From positions 2,728,001-2,792,000 of the forward strand of contig CP170191.1 of NCBI GenBank assembly GCA_042434945.1: DNA of 64,000 nucleotides. The letters are read 5' to 3'. The DNA comes from Escherichia hormaechei_A. GTDB taxonomy: Bacteria > Pseudomonadota > Gammaproteobacteria > Enterobacterales > Enterobacteriaceae. Below the pieces are notes generated by a model, which worked only from the letters and a program-made list of their open reading frames with translations, was not told the origin of the DNA and made no database searches. Positions 37,393 through 46,452 of the stretch are shown in pieces. Every line of letters begins with the position of its first letter. The first letter of the stretch is position 1. Both the position numbers and the translations under genes were made by a program.

Positions 37393-37944
37393 ATGAAAAA
37401 GAAAACAACACTTAGCGAGGAGGACCAGGCTCTGTTTCGCCAGTTGATGGCGGGGACTCGCAAGATTAAGCAGGACACGATTGTCCACCGACCGCAGCGT
37501 AAAAAAATCAGCGAAGTGCCGGTGAAACGCTTGATCCAGGAGCAGGCTGATGCCAGCCATTATTTCTCCGATGAGTTTCAGCCGTTATTAAATACCGAAG
37601 GTCCGGTGAAATATGTTCGCCCGGATGTCAGCCATTTTGAGGCGAAGAAACTGCGCCGTGGCGATTATTCGCCGGAGTTGTTTTTGGATTTACACGGTCT
37701 GACGCAGCTGCAGGCCAAGCAGGAACTGGGGGCGTTGATTGCCGCCTGCCGCCGTGAACATGTGTTTTGCGCCTGCGTGATGCATGGGCACGGGAAGCAT
37801 ATTTTGAAGCAACAAACACCGCTGTGGCTGGCACAACATCCGCATGTGATGGCCTTTCATCAGGCACCAAAAGAGTATGGCGGTGATGCGGCGTTGTTGG
37901 TGTTGATTGAAGTCGAAGAGTGGCTGCCGCCGGAGTTGCCCTGA
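37393..37944 (+). CDS. smrB: Ribosome rescue nuclease SmrB
   Basis: This 183-aa endonuclease cleaves mRNA between collided ribosomes. It has a Lys-rich N-terminal extension and a C-terminal Smr domain with [13 protein letters not shown] (about 98-110) and the catalytic/RNA-binding [12 protein letters not shown] (about 132-143). It is divergent from prmB and convergent with sixA. Confidence 0.95.
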
Positions 37945-37990
37945 CAGGATGGCGGGAGGCACGCTGCACCCCGCCATATCGCACGTCACG

Positions 37991-38476
37991 TCAGATAGCT
38001 TTTGCCATCTTCAGATTACACGGGCTCATCTGCCAGTTGAATGTGCCGTTTCCGCTTTCATCAAGCGTTACGCTGGCAATGGCCGAGGTGGTAAACATAG
38101 GCGGCGTTTCGCCCGGACATAACTCGGCAACCAGATACCCGACTAACGGTAAGTGAGAGATCACCAGTACCGAAGCAACACCTTCATTGGTCAACGCCTG
38201 CAAATAGGCACTGACCAGACCAACATCGCCGCAGGGCGTTAACTCCGGCAGAACTTCTGCACTGGAAGGCAGGTTCAGACAATCCCCTACTTCTTCCAGT
38301 GTTTGCTCGGCTCGCAGGAACGGGCTCACCAGAACGCGTTCGATTTCCACTTTTTGACCTTTCAGCCAGTTCGCCATCAGGCGAGATTCGTCACAACCAT
38401 TAGTGGTCAGAGGACGAACGGAATCACTGGCGGCATCGAGGGCTGCGTCGCCGTGACGCATGATAAAAACTTGCAT
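37991..38476 (-). CDS. sixA: Phosphohistidine phosphatase SixA
   Basis: This 161-aa histidine-phosphatase-superfamily enzyme removes phosphate from histidine; in E. coli it acts on NPr of the nitrogen PTS. The catalytic RHG is in FIMRHGDAAL (His8), with a second conserved His in LVISHLPLVG. It is a single gene downstream of fadJ with about 200 bases between them. Confidence 0.95.
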   Translation of the reverse strand: MQVFIMRHGDAALDAASDSVRPLTTNGCDESRLMANWLKGQKVEIERVLVSPFLRAEQTLEEVGDCLNLPSSAEVLPELTPCGDVGLVSAYLQALTNEGVASVLVISHLPLVGYLVAELCPGETPPMFTTSAIASVTLDESGNGTFNWQMSPCNLKMAKAI

Positions 38477-38679
38477 ATTGCACCGCTTTTGTTAACCAGA
38501 TTCGCCCGTTTTCTTTCATCTGAAACCAGAGAAAGAAAACGGTGGCCGGCATTGTGCCTTATCCATTCACCGAATGAAACGCTGTTTTTTACCTCAATGG
38601 CGTAAGTATAGTCAATATGCGTTTACATTTTTGACCAACACTCCGCCATTCAGCGCGGATTCATATAGCTTTGACCTTC

Positions 38680-40823
38680 TTATTGCAGGTCAGTTGCAGT
38701 TGTTTTCCAAAAACTTTCCCCACGCGCGCCCATCTCGACCAAACGCTCGCAAGGGGTAAAACGGGAACCATACTGCGTGGCAAGTCGTTGCATTATTGCA
38801 ACCACTTCGCCCGCGCCGAGAGAATCGATATAGCGGAACGGTCCACCGAGAAATGGCGGAAAACCAATGCCAAATACCGCGCCAATATCCCCGTCACGCA
38901 CGCTACGGATAACCTGCTCATCAACACAACGTACTGCTTCATTCAGCATCAACATCACACACCGTTCAGCAACCTGCGGTGCGGAGATTCGCCCCTGCCC
39001 TTGTGTGCCAATCAGCGGGTAAATGGCGGGATCGACCTGTTTTTTGCTTTTACGCCCTTTCTGACCATAAAGATAGAAACCCCGGCCATTTTTTCTGCCT
39101 TTGCGATCGTCGTTCAAAATTGAAGAAACAACATTTGCAGGCGCGCTAAAACGTTCTCCATAAGCGGCTTCCAGTACAGGAATAATTTTAGTCCCGGTGT
39201 CGATTCCTACCTCATCCAAAAGTTGGATTGGGCCTACCGGAAAACCAAATTTCACTAGCGCGGCATCAATGTGCTCTACCCGTTCACCTTGGGTCAACAT
39301 GCGGATAGCTTCATTAATGTAAGGCGCTAAGATGCGATTGACGTAAAAACCGGCTTTGTCACGCACGACAATTGGCGTTTTACCCTGTTTTTTCGCCAGT
39401 TTTACTGTGGTAGCGATGGTTTGCGCCGATGTCCCCGCATGAGGAATAATCTCCACCAGCGGCATTTTTTCCACCGGACTGAAGAAATGCAGGCCGATAA
39501 CTTGCTCAGGTCGCGTGGCGTGAGCGGCGATATCACCAATCGGTAAAGATGACGTATTCGAAGCAAAGATGGTATGAGCGGCGCAATTTTGCTCAACTTC
39601 CGCCACCATCTGTTGTTTCAATTCGAGATTTTCAAACACCGCTTCAATAATCAGATCGCGATGGGCAAAGCCGCGATAGTCCGTCGTTCCGGAGATTAAT
39701 GCCAGCTGTTTGTCACGTTCGCTGGCTTTGAGATGACGACGGCGAACTTTGCCCTCCAGCTGATCCCAACTGTACTTCAGCGCATGATTTATGCCCTGCG
39801 GGTTGATATCTTTAATTCTGACCGGAATCCCCGCTTTACAAGCAGTGACATAAGCAATACCGCCGCCCATCAAGCCACCACCTAAAATCCCCACGCTGTT
39901 TAATGGCGCAGGCGGCGCATCACTGCCGGGATCTTTCTTCACGTCCGTACTGGCAAAAAAGATACTACGCAGCGCCTGCGATTGTGGCGTCATCGCCAGT
40001 TCGCCAAACGCCCGAGCTTCGGCGTCATAACCGCTGCTGGTGCCCTGCGCTAATCCCGTTTCAACAACCTCCAGGATGCGTTCTGTCGCCGGATAATTGC
40101 CTTGAGTTTTGTGTTCTGTTTTCTTGCCGACCATTTTGAACAGCAGCGCACGACCTAACGGCCCCGCCAGAATACGCTCGCGTACAGGTAGAGGGCGGGA
40201 AGATGGGCGCTCCTTCTTTGCCAGCTCAACAGCGGCTTCCAGCAGAATGGAGTGCGGAACAACGTCATCCACCAGCCCCAGCTTTAATGCCTGTTTCGCC
40301 GAAGTTGTTTTCCGGTGAGGATCATCTCTAATGCTGTGCTGACGCCTATCAGACGCGGTAAACGCTGGGTGCCGCCTGAACCGGGTAACAATCCAAGTTG
40401 TACTTCAGGCAAACCGAGCACCGTTTTAGGATCGTCAGTACAAACGCGACCGTGGCACGCCAGCGCCAACTCCAGCCCACCACCCAGGCAAGCGCCATGA
40501 ATAGCCGCGATAACCTGAATGGGCAAAGCATGAATCTCCGCCATCAACTGTTGGCCCTGCCGCGCCAGAGCTTCCGCTTCTTGCGCCGTTTTGCAGTTGC
40601 CGATCATGTTGATGTCTGCGCCAGCAATGAAGTTGTCCGGTTTAGCGGAGACAAACACCACGCCTCGCAACTCTTTGTTTTCACGGAGTTGCTTAATAAT
40701 GGCGCGCACCTGCGAGGCAAACTCCGCCTTCAGGGTATTCATTTTCTCACCCGGTACGTCGATGGTGATAACGGCAATGTTGTCCAGACGAACATTAAGG
40801 GTAAACGCTGATGTCATTTCCAT
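38680..40823 (-). pseudogene. fadJ: fadJ, anaerobic fatty-acid oxidation alpha subunit, frameshifted
   Basis: FadJ is the enoyl-CoA hydratase / 3-hydroxyacyl-CoA dehydrogenase of anaerobic beta-oxidation and pairs with FadI. One base is missing at 40299-40301: the coding strand reads CTTCGGCGAAACAG where CTTCGGGCGAAACAG gives the family sequence [12 protein letters not shown]. The locus is 2144 nt, exactly one short of the 715 codons expected. The first reading frame (40284-40823, 179 aa) holds the crotonase-fold part with [15 protein letters not shown]. The second (38680-40272) holds the dehydrogenase with GILGGGLMGGGIAYV. As written, the dehydrogenase would not be fused or normally translated. 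It could be a true mutation or a sequencing indel in a G run. Confidence 0.88.
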
Positions 40824-42133
40824 TATTCCGCCTCCAGAACCATTGCCGCGCCAAGCCCACCGGCAGCACAGGCGGTAACTAAACCAAATCCACCGCCGCG
40901 ACGGCGAAGTTCATGCAATGTCTGGGTAATCATCCGCGCGCCGGTCGCCGCGAAGGGATGCCCGTAAGCAATCGAACCGCCAAGCACGTTAAATTTGCTA
41001 TCGTCCACTTCGCCAGTGGCATGTGCACGCCCCAGTGCTTCACGAGCAAAACGTTCACTACCCAGCAACTGAATATTCGCCAGCGTCTGAGCTGCAAAGG
41101 CTTCGTGCATATCGATCAATGTCAGATCGCTCATCGTCAAACCGGCACGCTCCAGCGCCAGCGGTGTTGACCAGGCTGGACCGAGCAACATGTCCTGCCA
41201 GACATCAATCGCAGTAAATGCGTAGCTGCGCAGATACCCCAGCGGCACCAGCCCTAATTCTTTCGCCCGGGATTCAGTCATCAGGATCACCGCTGCCGCG
41301 CCATCGGTCAGCGGCGTACTGTTTGCCGCCGTTACCGTTCCGTGTTTGCGATCAAACGCCGGGCGCAGCTTTGCGTAATCGGCAAGCGAGGAATTACCGC
41401 GAATATTGTTGTCTTCGACAAGCGGTTGTTTATAAGGAGGGATAAAGGCAGTCATCACCTCTTCTTTGAGTTTTCCGTCTGACCATGCCTGAGCGGCACG
41501 CTGATGCGAACGGTGCGCTAATGCATCTTGCTGTTCTCGGGTGATGCCGTAGGTTTTCGCCATTTGCTCTGCGGTGTCGCCCATCCGCAAGCCGGTAGAA
41601 TATTCTGCTACCGCAGGTGGTACGGGCATTAAGTCGCGCAAACGCAGGCGAGAGAAGAGTTTCAGTCGCTGGCTCATGGTACGAGCTTTGTTGACATCAA
41701 CCAGCACGCGCGCCAGTTTTTTACTGACGCCAATTGGCAATACCGAAGAGGAATCTGCCCCACCGGCAATCCCCGCTCGAATAGTTCCCGCCATCAGGCT
41801 TTCTGCGACGTTTGCAACTGCCTGGAAACTGGTAGCGCAAGCGCGGCTGACGCTGTAAGCATCGGTATGTACATTCATTCCCGTACCGAGAACAATTTCA
41901 CGCGCAATGTTGGGGGCTTCAGGCATTTGTACGACCTGACCAAAGACCAGTTGTTCAATCACTTCGGCGGGGATCTCGCTGCGTGCCAGCAGTTCGCCTA
42001 CCACCATCTTCCCTAAATCAACCGCGGGAATGCCATGAAAAGCCGTCGCCTGACGGGCAAAAGGCGTACGTAAACCGCTAACAATGGCGATACGATCGCC
42101 CTGGCGGGTAACCAGCGGTAAAACCTGACCCAT
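40823..42133 (-). CDS. fadI: Acetyl-CoA acyltransferase FadI
   Basis: This 436-aa thiolase is the beta subunit of the anaerobic trifunctional complex with FadJ. The catalytic cysteine is in [12 protein letters not shown] (about 99), with [11 protein letters not shown] and the C-terminal [10 protein letters not shown]. It overlaps fadJ by one base and starts the fadIJ operon behind a FadR-like site. If fadJ is truly broken, FadI would lack its partner. Confidence 0.97.
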
Positions 42134-42159
42134 AACACTCCCCTGTAAAAAAACAAATA

Positions 42160-42176
42160 AAGTGGTCTGACCTGAT
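42160..42176 (-). promoter_or_regulatory. Putative FadR operator before fadIJ
   Basis: AAGTGGTCTGACCTGAT resembles the FadR consensus (TGGTCNGACC core, intact here). It lies 27 bases before the fadI start codon, so FadR would repress until long-chain acyl-CoA is present. Confidence 0.75.
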
Positions 42177-42267
42177 CATAGTCTTAACCATTTTTTTACA
42201 TTTAGCCAAGTGGAGAAAAGGGAAAGTGGGAGCTATGACACAGAGAGAAAAGAAGAAGAGAAAAGAA

Positions 42268-42297
42268 AACGCCCCTGCCAGCAACTGACAGGGGCGT
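42268..42297 (-). terminator. yfcZ terminator
   Basis: The stem CGCCCCTG / CAGGGGCG, followed in the leftward direction by a T-rich stretch (GTTTTCTTTT), lies directly after the yfcZ stop. Confidence 0.75.
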
Positions 42298-42313
42298 ACG
42301 TACCCGAGAGGAA

Positions 42314-42598
42314 TTAACGCAGACCCAGCTGGAAAATCAGCATTTCAGCTTCGCAGGCAAAAGTGAAATCGATATCCAGGCGCACACCGTCAGACTCTTC
42401 AGTGAAAGTCGGGGTGATTTTGCAAGGTTCAGATTCCACGCTACGGGCTTTTTCAGTCAGCGCCGCCAGCGTTTGCTCTGCTTCTGCGCGGTTTGCAAAC
42501 ACGCGGCTGTAAGACGCGGTGCAGTCGGAGTTGTCCATAATGGTGCCAACATCCATACAGCAGCAAACCGGGGTTTCATCAGCACTACATTTACTCAT
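42314..42598 (-). CDS. yfcZ: YfcZ, DUF406 protein
   Basis: This 94-aa conserved protein of unknown function (DUF406, YfcZ/YiiS family) has a cysteine cluster near the N-terminus (CSADETPVCCCMDVG). The start ATG at 42598 gives the length seen in E. coli; an upstream Met codon adds eight non-conserved residues. It is divergent from fadL and shares its control region. Confidence 0.9.
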   Translation of the reverse strand: MSKCSADETPVCCCMDVGTIMDNSDCTASYSRVFANRAEAEQTLAALTEKARSVESEPCKITPTFTEESDGVRLDIDFTFACEAEMLIFQLGLR

Positions 42599-42842
42599 CG
42601 TTGATTTCCTCTGTATGTGCACCCAAGGTGCCAGATAAACGTTGTGGATATTTTACGCTTCCGGAAAGTGCTGCTCCAGTTGTTAATTCTGCAAAATCGG
42701 ATAAGTGACCGAAATCACACTTAAAAATGATCTAAAACAAAATTCACCCGAATCCATGAGTGCGCCACCTCCAAATTTTGCCAGCTGGATCGCGTTTCTT
42801 AGATCATATTTGAAAAAAGATAGAAACATACTTGCAACATTC

Positions 42843-42883
42843 CAGCTGGTCCGACCTATACTCTCGCCACTGGTCTGATTTCT
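42843..42883. promoter_or_regulatory. Two putative FadR operators upstream of fadL
   Basis: AGCTGGTCCGACCTATA (42843-42859) and CACTGGTCTGATTTCTA (42867-42883) both resemble the FadR recognition sequence. They sit about 90-120 bases before the fadL start, in agreement with the two FadR sites known at fadL. Confidence 0.75.
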
Positions 42884-42969
42884 AAGATGTACCTCAGACC
42901 CTACACTTCGCGCTCCTGTTACAGCACGTAACATAGTTTGTATAAAAATAAATCATTGAGGTTATGGTC

Positions 42970-44253
42970 ATGAGCCAGAAAACCCTGTTTACAAAGTCTG
43001 CTCTCGCAGTCGCAGTGGCACTTATCTCCACCCAGGCCTGGTCGGCAGGCTTTCAGTTAAACGAATTTTCTTCCTCTGGCCTGGGCCGGGCTTATTCAGG
43101 GGAAGGCGCAATTGCCGATGATGCAGGTAACGTCAGCCGTAACCCCGCATTGATTACTATGTTTGACCGCCCGACATTTTCTGCGGGTGCGGTTTATATT
43201 GACCCGGATGTAAACATCTCTGGCAAATCTCAGTTCACCGGCGCAGATCTGAAGGCGGATAACATTGCGCCGACCGCGTGGGTGCCTAACCTGCACTTTG
43301 TTGCGCCAATCAATGAACAGTTTGGTTGGGGTGCCTCTGTCACCTCTAACTATGGCCTGGCAACGGAGTTCAATAACAACTATCCGGCCGGGGAATACGG
43401 CGGTAAAACCGACCTGACGACCCTGAACCTCAACCTGAGCGGCGCATATCGTCTGAACGATAACTGGAGCTTTGGTCTGGGCTTTGATGCTGTCTACGCC
43501 GATGCAAAAATCGAGCGTTACTCCGGGGAGCAAACTGCTGCACTGCCGAAAAACAGCAATAAAATTGCCAGCCTGAAAGGTGATGAATGGGGTTACGGCT
43601 GGAACGCCGGTATCCTGTATGAACTGGATAAAAACAACCGCTGGGGTCTGACCTATCGCTCAGAAGTGAAAATTGATTTCGATGGCGATTACAAAAGCGG
43701 CATCCTGAGCCCAGTCAACGGTATGGTCCCAGGCGCGGGCACCACCATTCCATGGGGTACCTCGAATCAAACCGTACCGGGTTCACTGTCGCTGCATCTG
43801 CCAGAAATGTGGGAAGTGTCAGGTTATAACCGCGTTGCGCCGCAGTGGGCAATTCACTACAGCCTCGCGTATACCAGCTGGAGCCAGTTCGAGGAGCTTA
43901 AAGCCACCGGCAGCAACGGCCAGACGCTGTTCTATAAAGACGAAAGCTTCCACGATGCATACCGTATCGCGCTTGGTACGACCTATTATATGGATGATAA
44001 CTGGACGTTCCGTACCGGCGTGGCATTTGATGACAGCCCGGTACCGGCCGATAAACGTTCTATCTCCATTCCGGATCAGGACCGTTTCTGGGTGAGTGCG
44101 GGGGCAACCTACGCGTTCAACGAGAATGCCTCTATCGACGCGGGCGTGTCGTACATGCATGGCCAGAAGGTGACCTTCCAGGAAGGCCCGTACGAGTTTT
44201 CCTCTGAAGGTAAAGCCTGGCTGTTTGGTACCAACTTCAACTACGCGTTCTAA
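42970..44253 (+). CDS. fadL: Long-chain fatty-acid outer-membrane channel FadL (hybrid gene)
   Basis: This outer-membrane beta-barrel of about 427 aa imports long-chain fatty acids. The signal peptide is about 25 residues, ending TQAWSA before GFQLNEFSSSG, the N-terminal hatch start with the NPA motif in NVSRNPALITMF. The last residue is Phe (NYAF), typical for barrel insertion. The first ~84 residues match K-12 by recall; the barrel beyond DPDVNISG is diverged and about 20 residues shorter, mainly in one extracellular loop. A junction lies near 43222. ATG 42964, two codons earlier, is an alternative start. Confidence 0.95.
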   Translation: MSQKTLFTKSALAVAVALISTQAWSAGFQLNEFSSSGLGRAYSGEGAIADDAGNVSRNPALITMFDRPTFSAGAVYIDPDVNISGKSQFTGADLKADNIAPTAWVPNLHFVAPINEQFGWGASVTSNYGLATEFNNNYPAGEYGGKTDLTTLNLNLSGAYRLNDNWSFGLGFDAVYADAKIERYSGEQTAALPKNSNKIASLKGDEWGYGWNAGILYELDKNNRWGLTYRSEVKIDFDGDYKSGILSPVNGMVPGAGTTIPWGTSNQTVPGSLSLHLPEMWEVSGYNRVAPQWAIHYSLAYTSWSQFEELKATGSNGQTLFYKDESFHDAYRIALGTTYYMDDNWTFRTGVAFDDSPVPADKRSISIPDQDRFWVSAGATYAFNENASIDAGVSYMHGQKVTFQEGPYEFSSEGKAWLFGTNFNYAF

Positions 44254-44266
44254 TCCCAACACGATT

Positions 44267-44297
44267 AAAAAAGGTGAGCATTGCTCACCTTTTTTTT
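44267..44297. terminator. Bidirectional terminator between fadL and mlaA
   Basis: The stem AAGGTGAGCA / TGCTCACCTT is flanked by A and T tracts and serves both convergent genes. Confidence 0.85.
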
Positions 44298-45048
44298 ATT
44301 CCGAATCGATATCTTTTAATTCGTTCTCGATGGCTTTCGCGTTCGGATTATCTTCCGGCTTCAGCTTACCGCCGTTGGCAATAAAGTCATGGTTCTGGAA
44401 GTAGGCCTCGCGGACCATGATGTACGGATCGGAAGACTGACGCAGCAGACCATCAGAATCCAGCAGTTGCGCACGCGTTTCAATTCCTTCCACGGTCCAT
44501 TTACCAATCGACAGCGGCCAGGTGAGCCATGACAGTACAGGATACAGCGTATCCACCATGTCGCCGCCATCATCACGCACGGTAAAGCTGCCGTAGAATG
44601 GCAGGTGCACATACGGACCATAACCTACGCCATAGTGACCCAGCGTGCTGCCGAAACGGTGCGGCTGTTCACGCTGTAATTTCGGGTTCGCCATGCTCGC
44701 GACATCAATTAAGCCGCCCATACCCAGCAGGGAGTTCAGGAAGAAGCGGGTGAAATGCACCATCCCCTGATACGGGTCGCCCTGGAGGAAGTAGTTGACC
44801 ATAACCGCTGGCTCTTCCAGGTTACTGGTAAAGTTGCTCAGCCCGTTACGCGCCGGCTGCGGAACATAGTCACGCCATGCCACGGCAACCGGACGAACCA
44901 GATATGGATCCAGCACATTATAGTTAAAGCTGTACATTGAACGGTTAAATCCTTCGAGAGGATCGGAGCGTCCCGTTTGCTCGCCAGAGCTGGCGCAGCC
45001 CACAAGCATTGTTACGCCCAGCGCAAGCGCCGACAGCCGAAGCTTCAT
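44296..45048 (-). CDS. mlaA: Outer-membrane lipoprotein MlaA
   Basis: This 250-aa lipoprotein of the Mla pathway removes phospholipids from the outer leaflet of the outer membrane and hands them to MlaC. The lipobox is MLVGCASSG (Cys at about 18), and the VacJ domain contains DPLEGFNRSMYSFN and RFGSTLGHYGVGYGPY. The start MKLRLSALAL at 45048 is the family start. The sequence differs clearly from K-12, so this lies outside the E. coli-like blocks. Confidence 0.95.
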   Translation of the reverse strand: MKLRLSALALGVTMLVGCASSGEQTGRSDPLEGFNRSMYSFNYNVLDPYLVRPVAVAWRDYVPQPARNGLSNFTSNLEEPAVMVNYFLQGDPYQGMVHFTRFFLNSLLGMGGLIDVASMANPKLQREQPHRFGSTLGHYGVGYGPYVHLPFYGSFTVRDDGGDMVDTLYPVLSWLTWPLSIGKWTVEGIETRAQLLDSDGLLRQSSDPYIMVREAYFQNHDFIANGGKLKPEDNPNAKAIENELKDIDSE

Positions 45049-45362
45049 AAATTTCTCCCTGTTCAATATGGCTATCGTTGAATGCCATCTGTGACGGAGC
45101 ATGAGATGCTCCGCCTGAAACGTGCAAGTGATTGTAACAGCACGCTTACCGATGTCTACGAGGACAATGACGACCCGCTCGCGTCATCACGCTAATTTCA
45201 GCATAGCCTGTCTTTCGGAATTCGTTTCGCTGGCAATTTTATATTGGCTTTGAAAGAGATGTCTCACCTTTATTGCCATTTTCAGCAATTTAAGAGCATC
45301 CCCACGGGGAAAGCGCTAAAAGCCGCTACGCTTAAATGAGCAATTACCCCGAAGGAGCTGTT

Positions 45363-46292
45363 ATGAAAGACATTAGCGAAGAGAAAATTGGTGAAAGCAA
45401 AGAGGAACATGAGATTGAAAGCGAGGAGAAAGACCGGGGAGAAGAGATAGAAGTCGATGAAGAGCGCCTGCCGTCGCGCGCCATGGCTATTCATGAGCAT
45501 ATTCGCCAGGACGGGGAAAAAGAGATGGAGCGCGACGCGATGGCCCTGCTGTGGTCAGCCATTGCAGCCGGTCTGTCGATGGGTGCCTCTCTGCTCGCCA
45601 AAGGGATATTTCACGTTCAGCTGGAAGGCGTACCGGGCGGGTTTTTGCTGGAAAATTTAGGCTACACGTTCGGCTTTATTATCGTCATTATGGCGCGACA
45701 GCAGCTTTTTACGGAGAATACCGTCACTGCCGTACTGCCCGTCATGCAAAATCCGACCCTCGGTAATTTCGGTTTACTGATGCGCCTGTGGAGCGTCGTG
45801 CTGCTGGGGAACCTGATCGGTACGGGCATAGCCGCCTGGGCGTTCGAGTATATGCCAATATTTGATGAACCGACCCGCGACGCATTTGTGAAAATTGGCA
45901 TGGATGTGATGAAAAACACGCCGGTTGAAATGTTCTCTAATGCCATAATTTCCGGCTGGATCATCGCCACTATGGTCTGGATGTTCCCGTCAGCGGGCAG
46001 CGCGAAAATCGTGGTGATTATCCTGATGACCTGGCTTATCGCACTCGCCGATACCACGCACATTGTTGTCGGAACCGTGGAGATCCTTTATCTGGTATTT
46101 AACGGCACACTCCACTGGAGCGACTTTTTCTGGCCGTTCGCCCTGCCAACCCTCGCAGGCAACATTTGTGGCGGGACCTTTATCTTTGCGCTGCTGAGCC
46201 ATGCGCAAATCCGTAACGACATGTCCAACAAGCGTAAGGCCGAGCTTAAGGCTCAGGAAAAAAAGGATAAAACTGCCGAAAAATCGGCGTGA
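45363..46292 (+). CDS. yfdC: YfdC, formate/nitrite transporter family membrane protein
   Basis: This 309-aa protein has a highly charged, Glu/Lys-rich N-terminal tail (about 60 residues) and about six transmembrane helices of the FNT/aquaporin-like fold. The substrate is not known; the E. coli homologue has been linked to surfactant or general stress. ATG 45363 has AAGGAG 8 bases upstream. The C-terminus is Lys/Glu-rich. The tRNA-Arg gene follows after 75 bases. Confidence 0.9.
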   Translation: MKDISEEKIGESKEEHEIESEEKDRGEEIEVDEERLPSRAMAIHEHIRQDGEKEMERDAMALLWSAIAAGLSMGASLLAKGIFHVQLEGVPGGFLLENLGYTFGFIIVIMARQQLFTENTVTAVLPVMQNPTLGNFGLLMRLWSVVLLGNLIGTGIAAWAFEYMPIFDEPTRDAFVKIGMDVMKNTPVEMFSNAIISGWIIATMVWMFPSAGSAKIVVIILMTWLIALADTTHIVVGTVEILYLVFNGTLHWSDFFWPFALPTLAGNICGGTFIFALLSHAQIRNDMSNKRKAELKAQEKKDKTAEKSA

Positions 46293-46367
46293 ACGGTGAC
46301 TCTTTGACCAGTCAGGCGGCAATGCGCTTAACGAAAAGTGTAAATAACGCTATACTCATGCCGCATT

Positions 46368-46439
46368 GTCCTCTTAGTTAAATGGATATAACGAGCCCCT
46401 CCTAAGGGCTAATTGCAGGTTCGATTCCTGCAGGGGACA
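46368..46439 (+). tRNA. argW: tRNA-Arg (anticodon CCU)
   Basis: A complete cloverleaf can be drawn: acceptor GTCCTCT paired to AGGGGAC (one G-U pair), anticodon stem AGCCC/GGGCT around loop CTCCTAA with anticodon CCT, T-arm GCAGG TTCGATT CCTGC and discriminator A at 46439. It decodes AGG. The genomic 3' end continues as CTTC, so the CCA is not encoded, unlike the usual enterobacterial argW. In E. coli this gene is a prophage attachment site; here a diguanylate cyclase gene follows at once and no prophage is seen. Confidence 0.95.
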
Positions 46440-46452
46440 CTTCTGTCTTTCC

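Larger units (their letters stand above)
32690..43222. other. E. coli-like block D (yfcL to 5' part of fadL)
   Basis: EpmC, YfcA, MepA, AroC, PrmB, SmrB, SixA, FadJ (both parts), FadI, YfcZ and the first ~84 residues of FadL match K-12 by recall. The right border lies inside fadL, where the protein changes from DPDVNISG to a diverged loop. The fadJ frameshift lies well inside this block. Confidence 0.6.

Noticed and set aside
37228..37560. 111-codon upstream extension of prmB
   Set aside because: It overlaps the divergent smrB start and promoter. The GTG at 37227 has a ribosome site and the family length.
42970..44253. FadL shortened by an internal deletion
   Set aside because: Although about 20 residues shorter than K-12 FadL, the frame, barrel strands and C-terminal Phe are intact. 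The gap falls in a loop and is likely normal variation of the backbone species.
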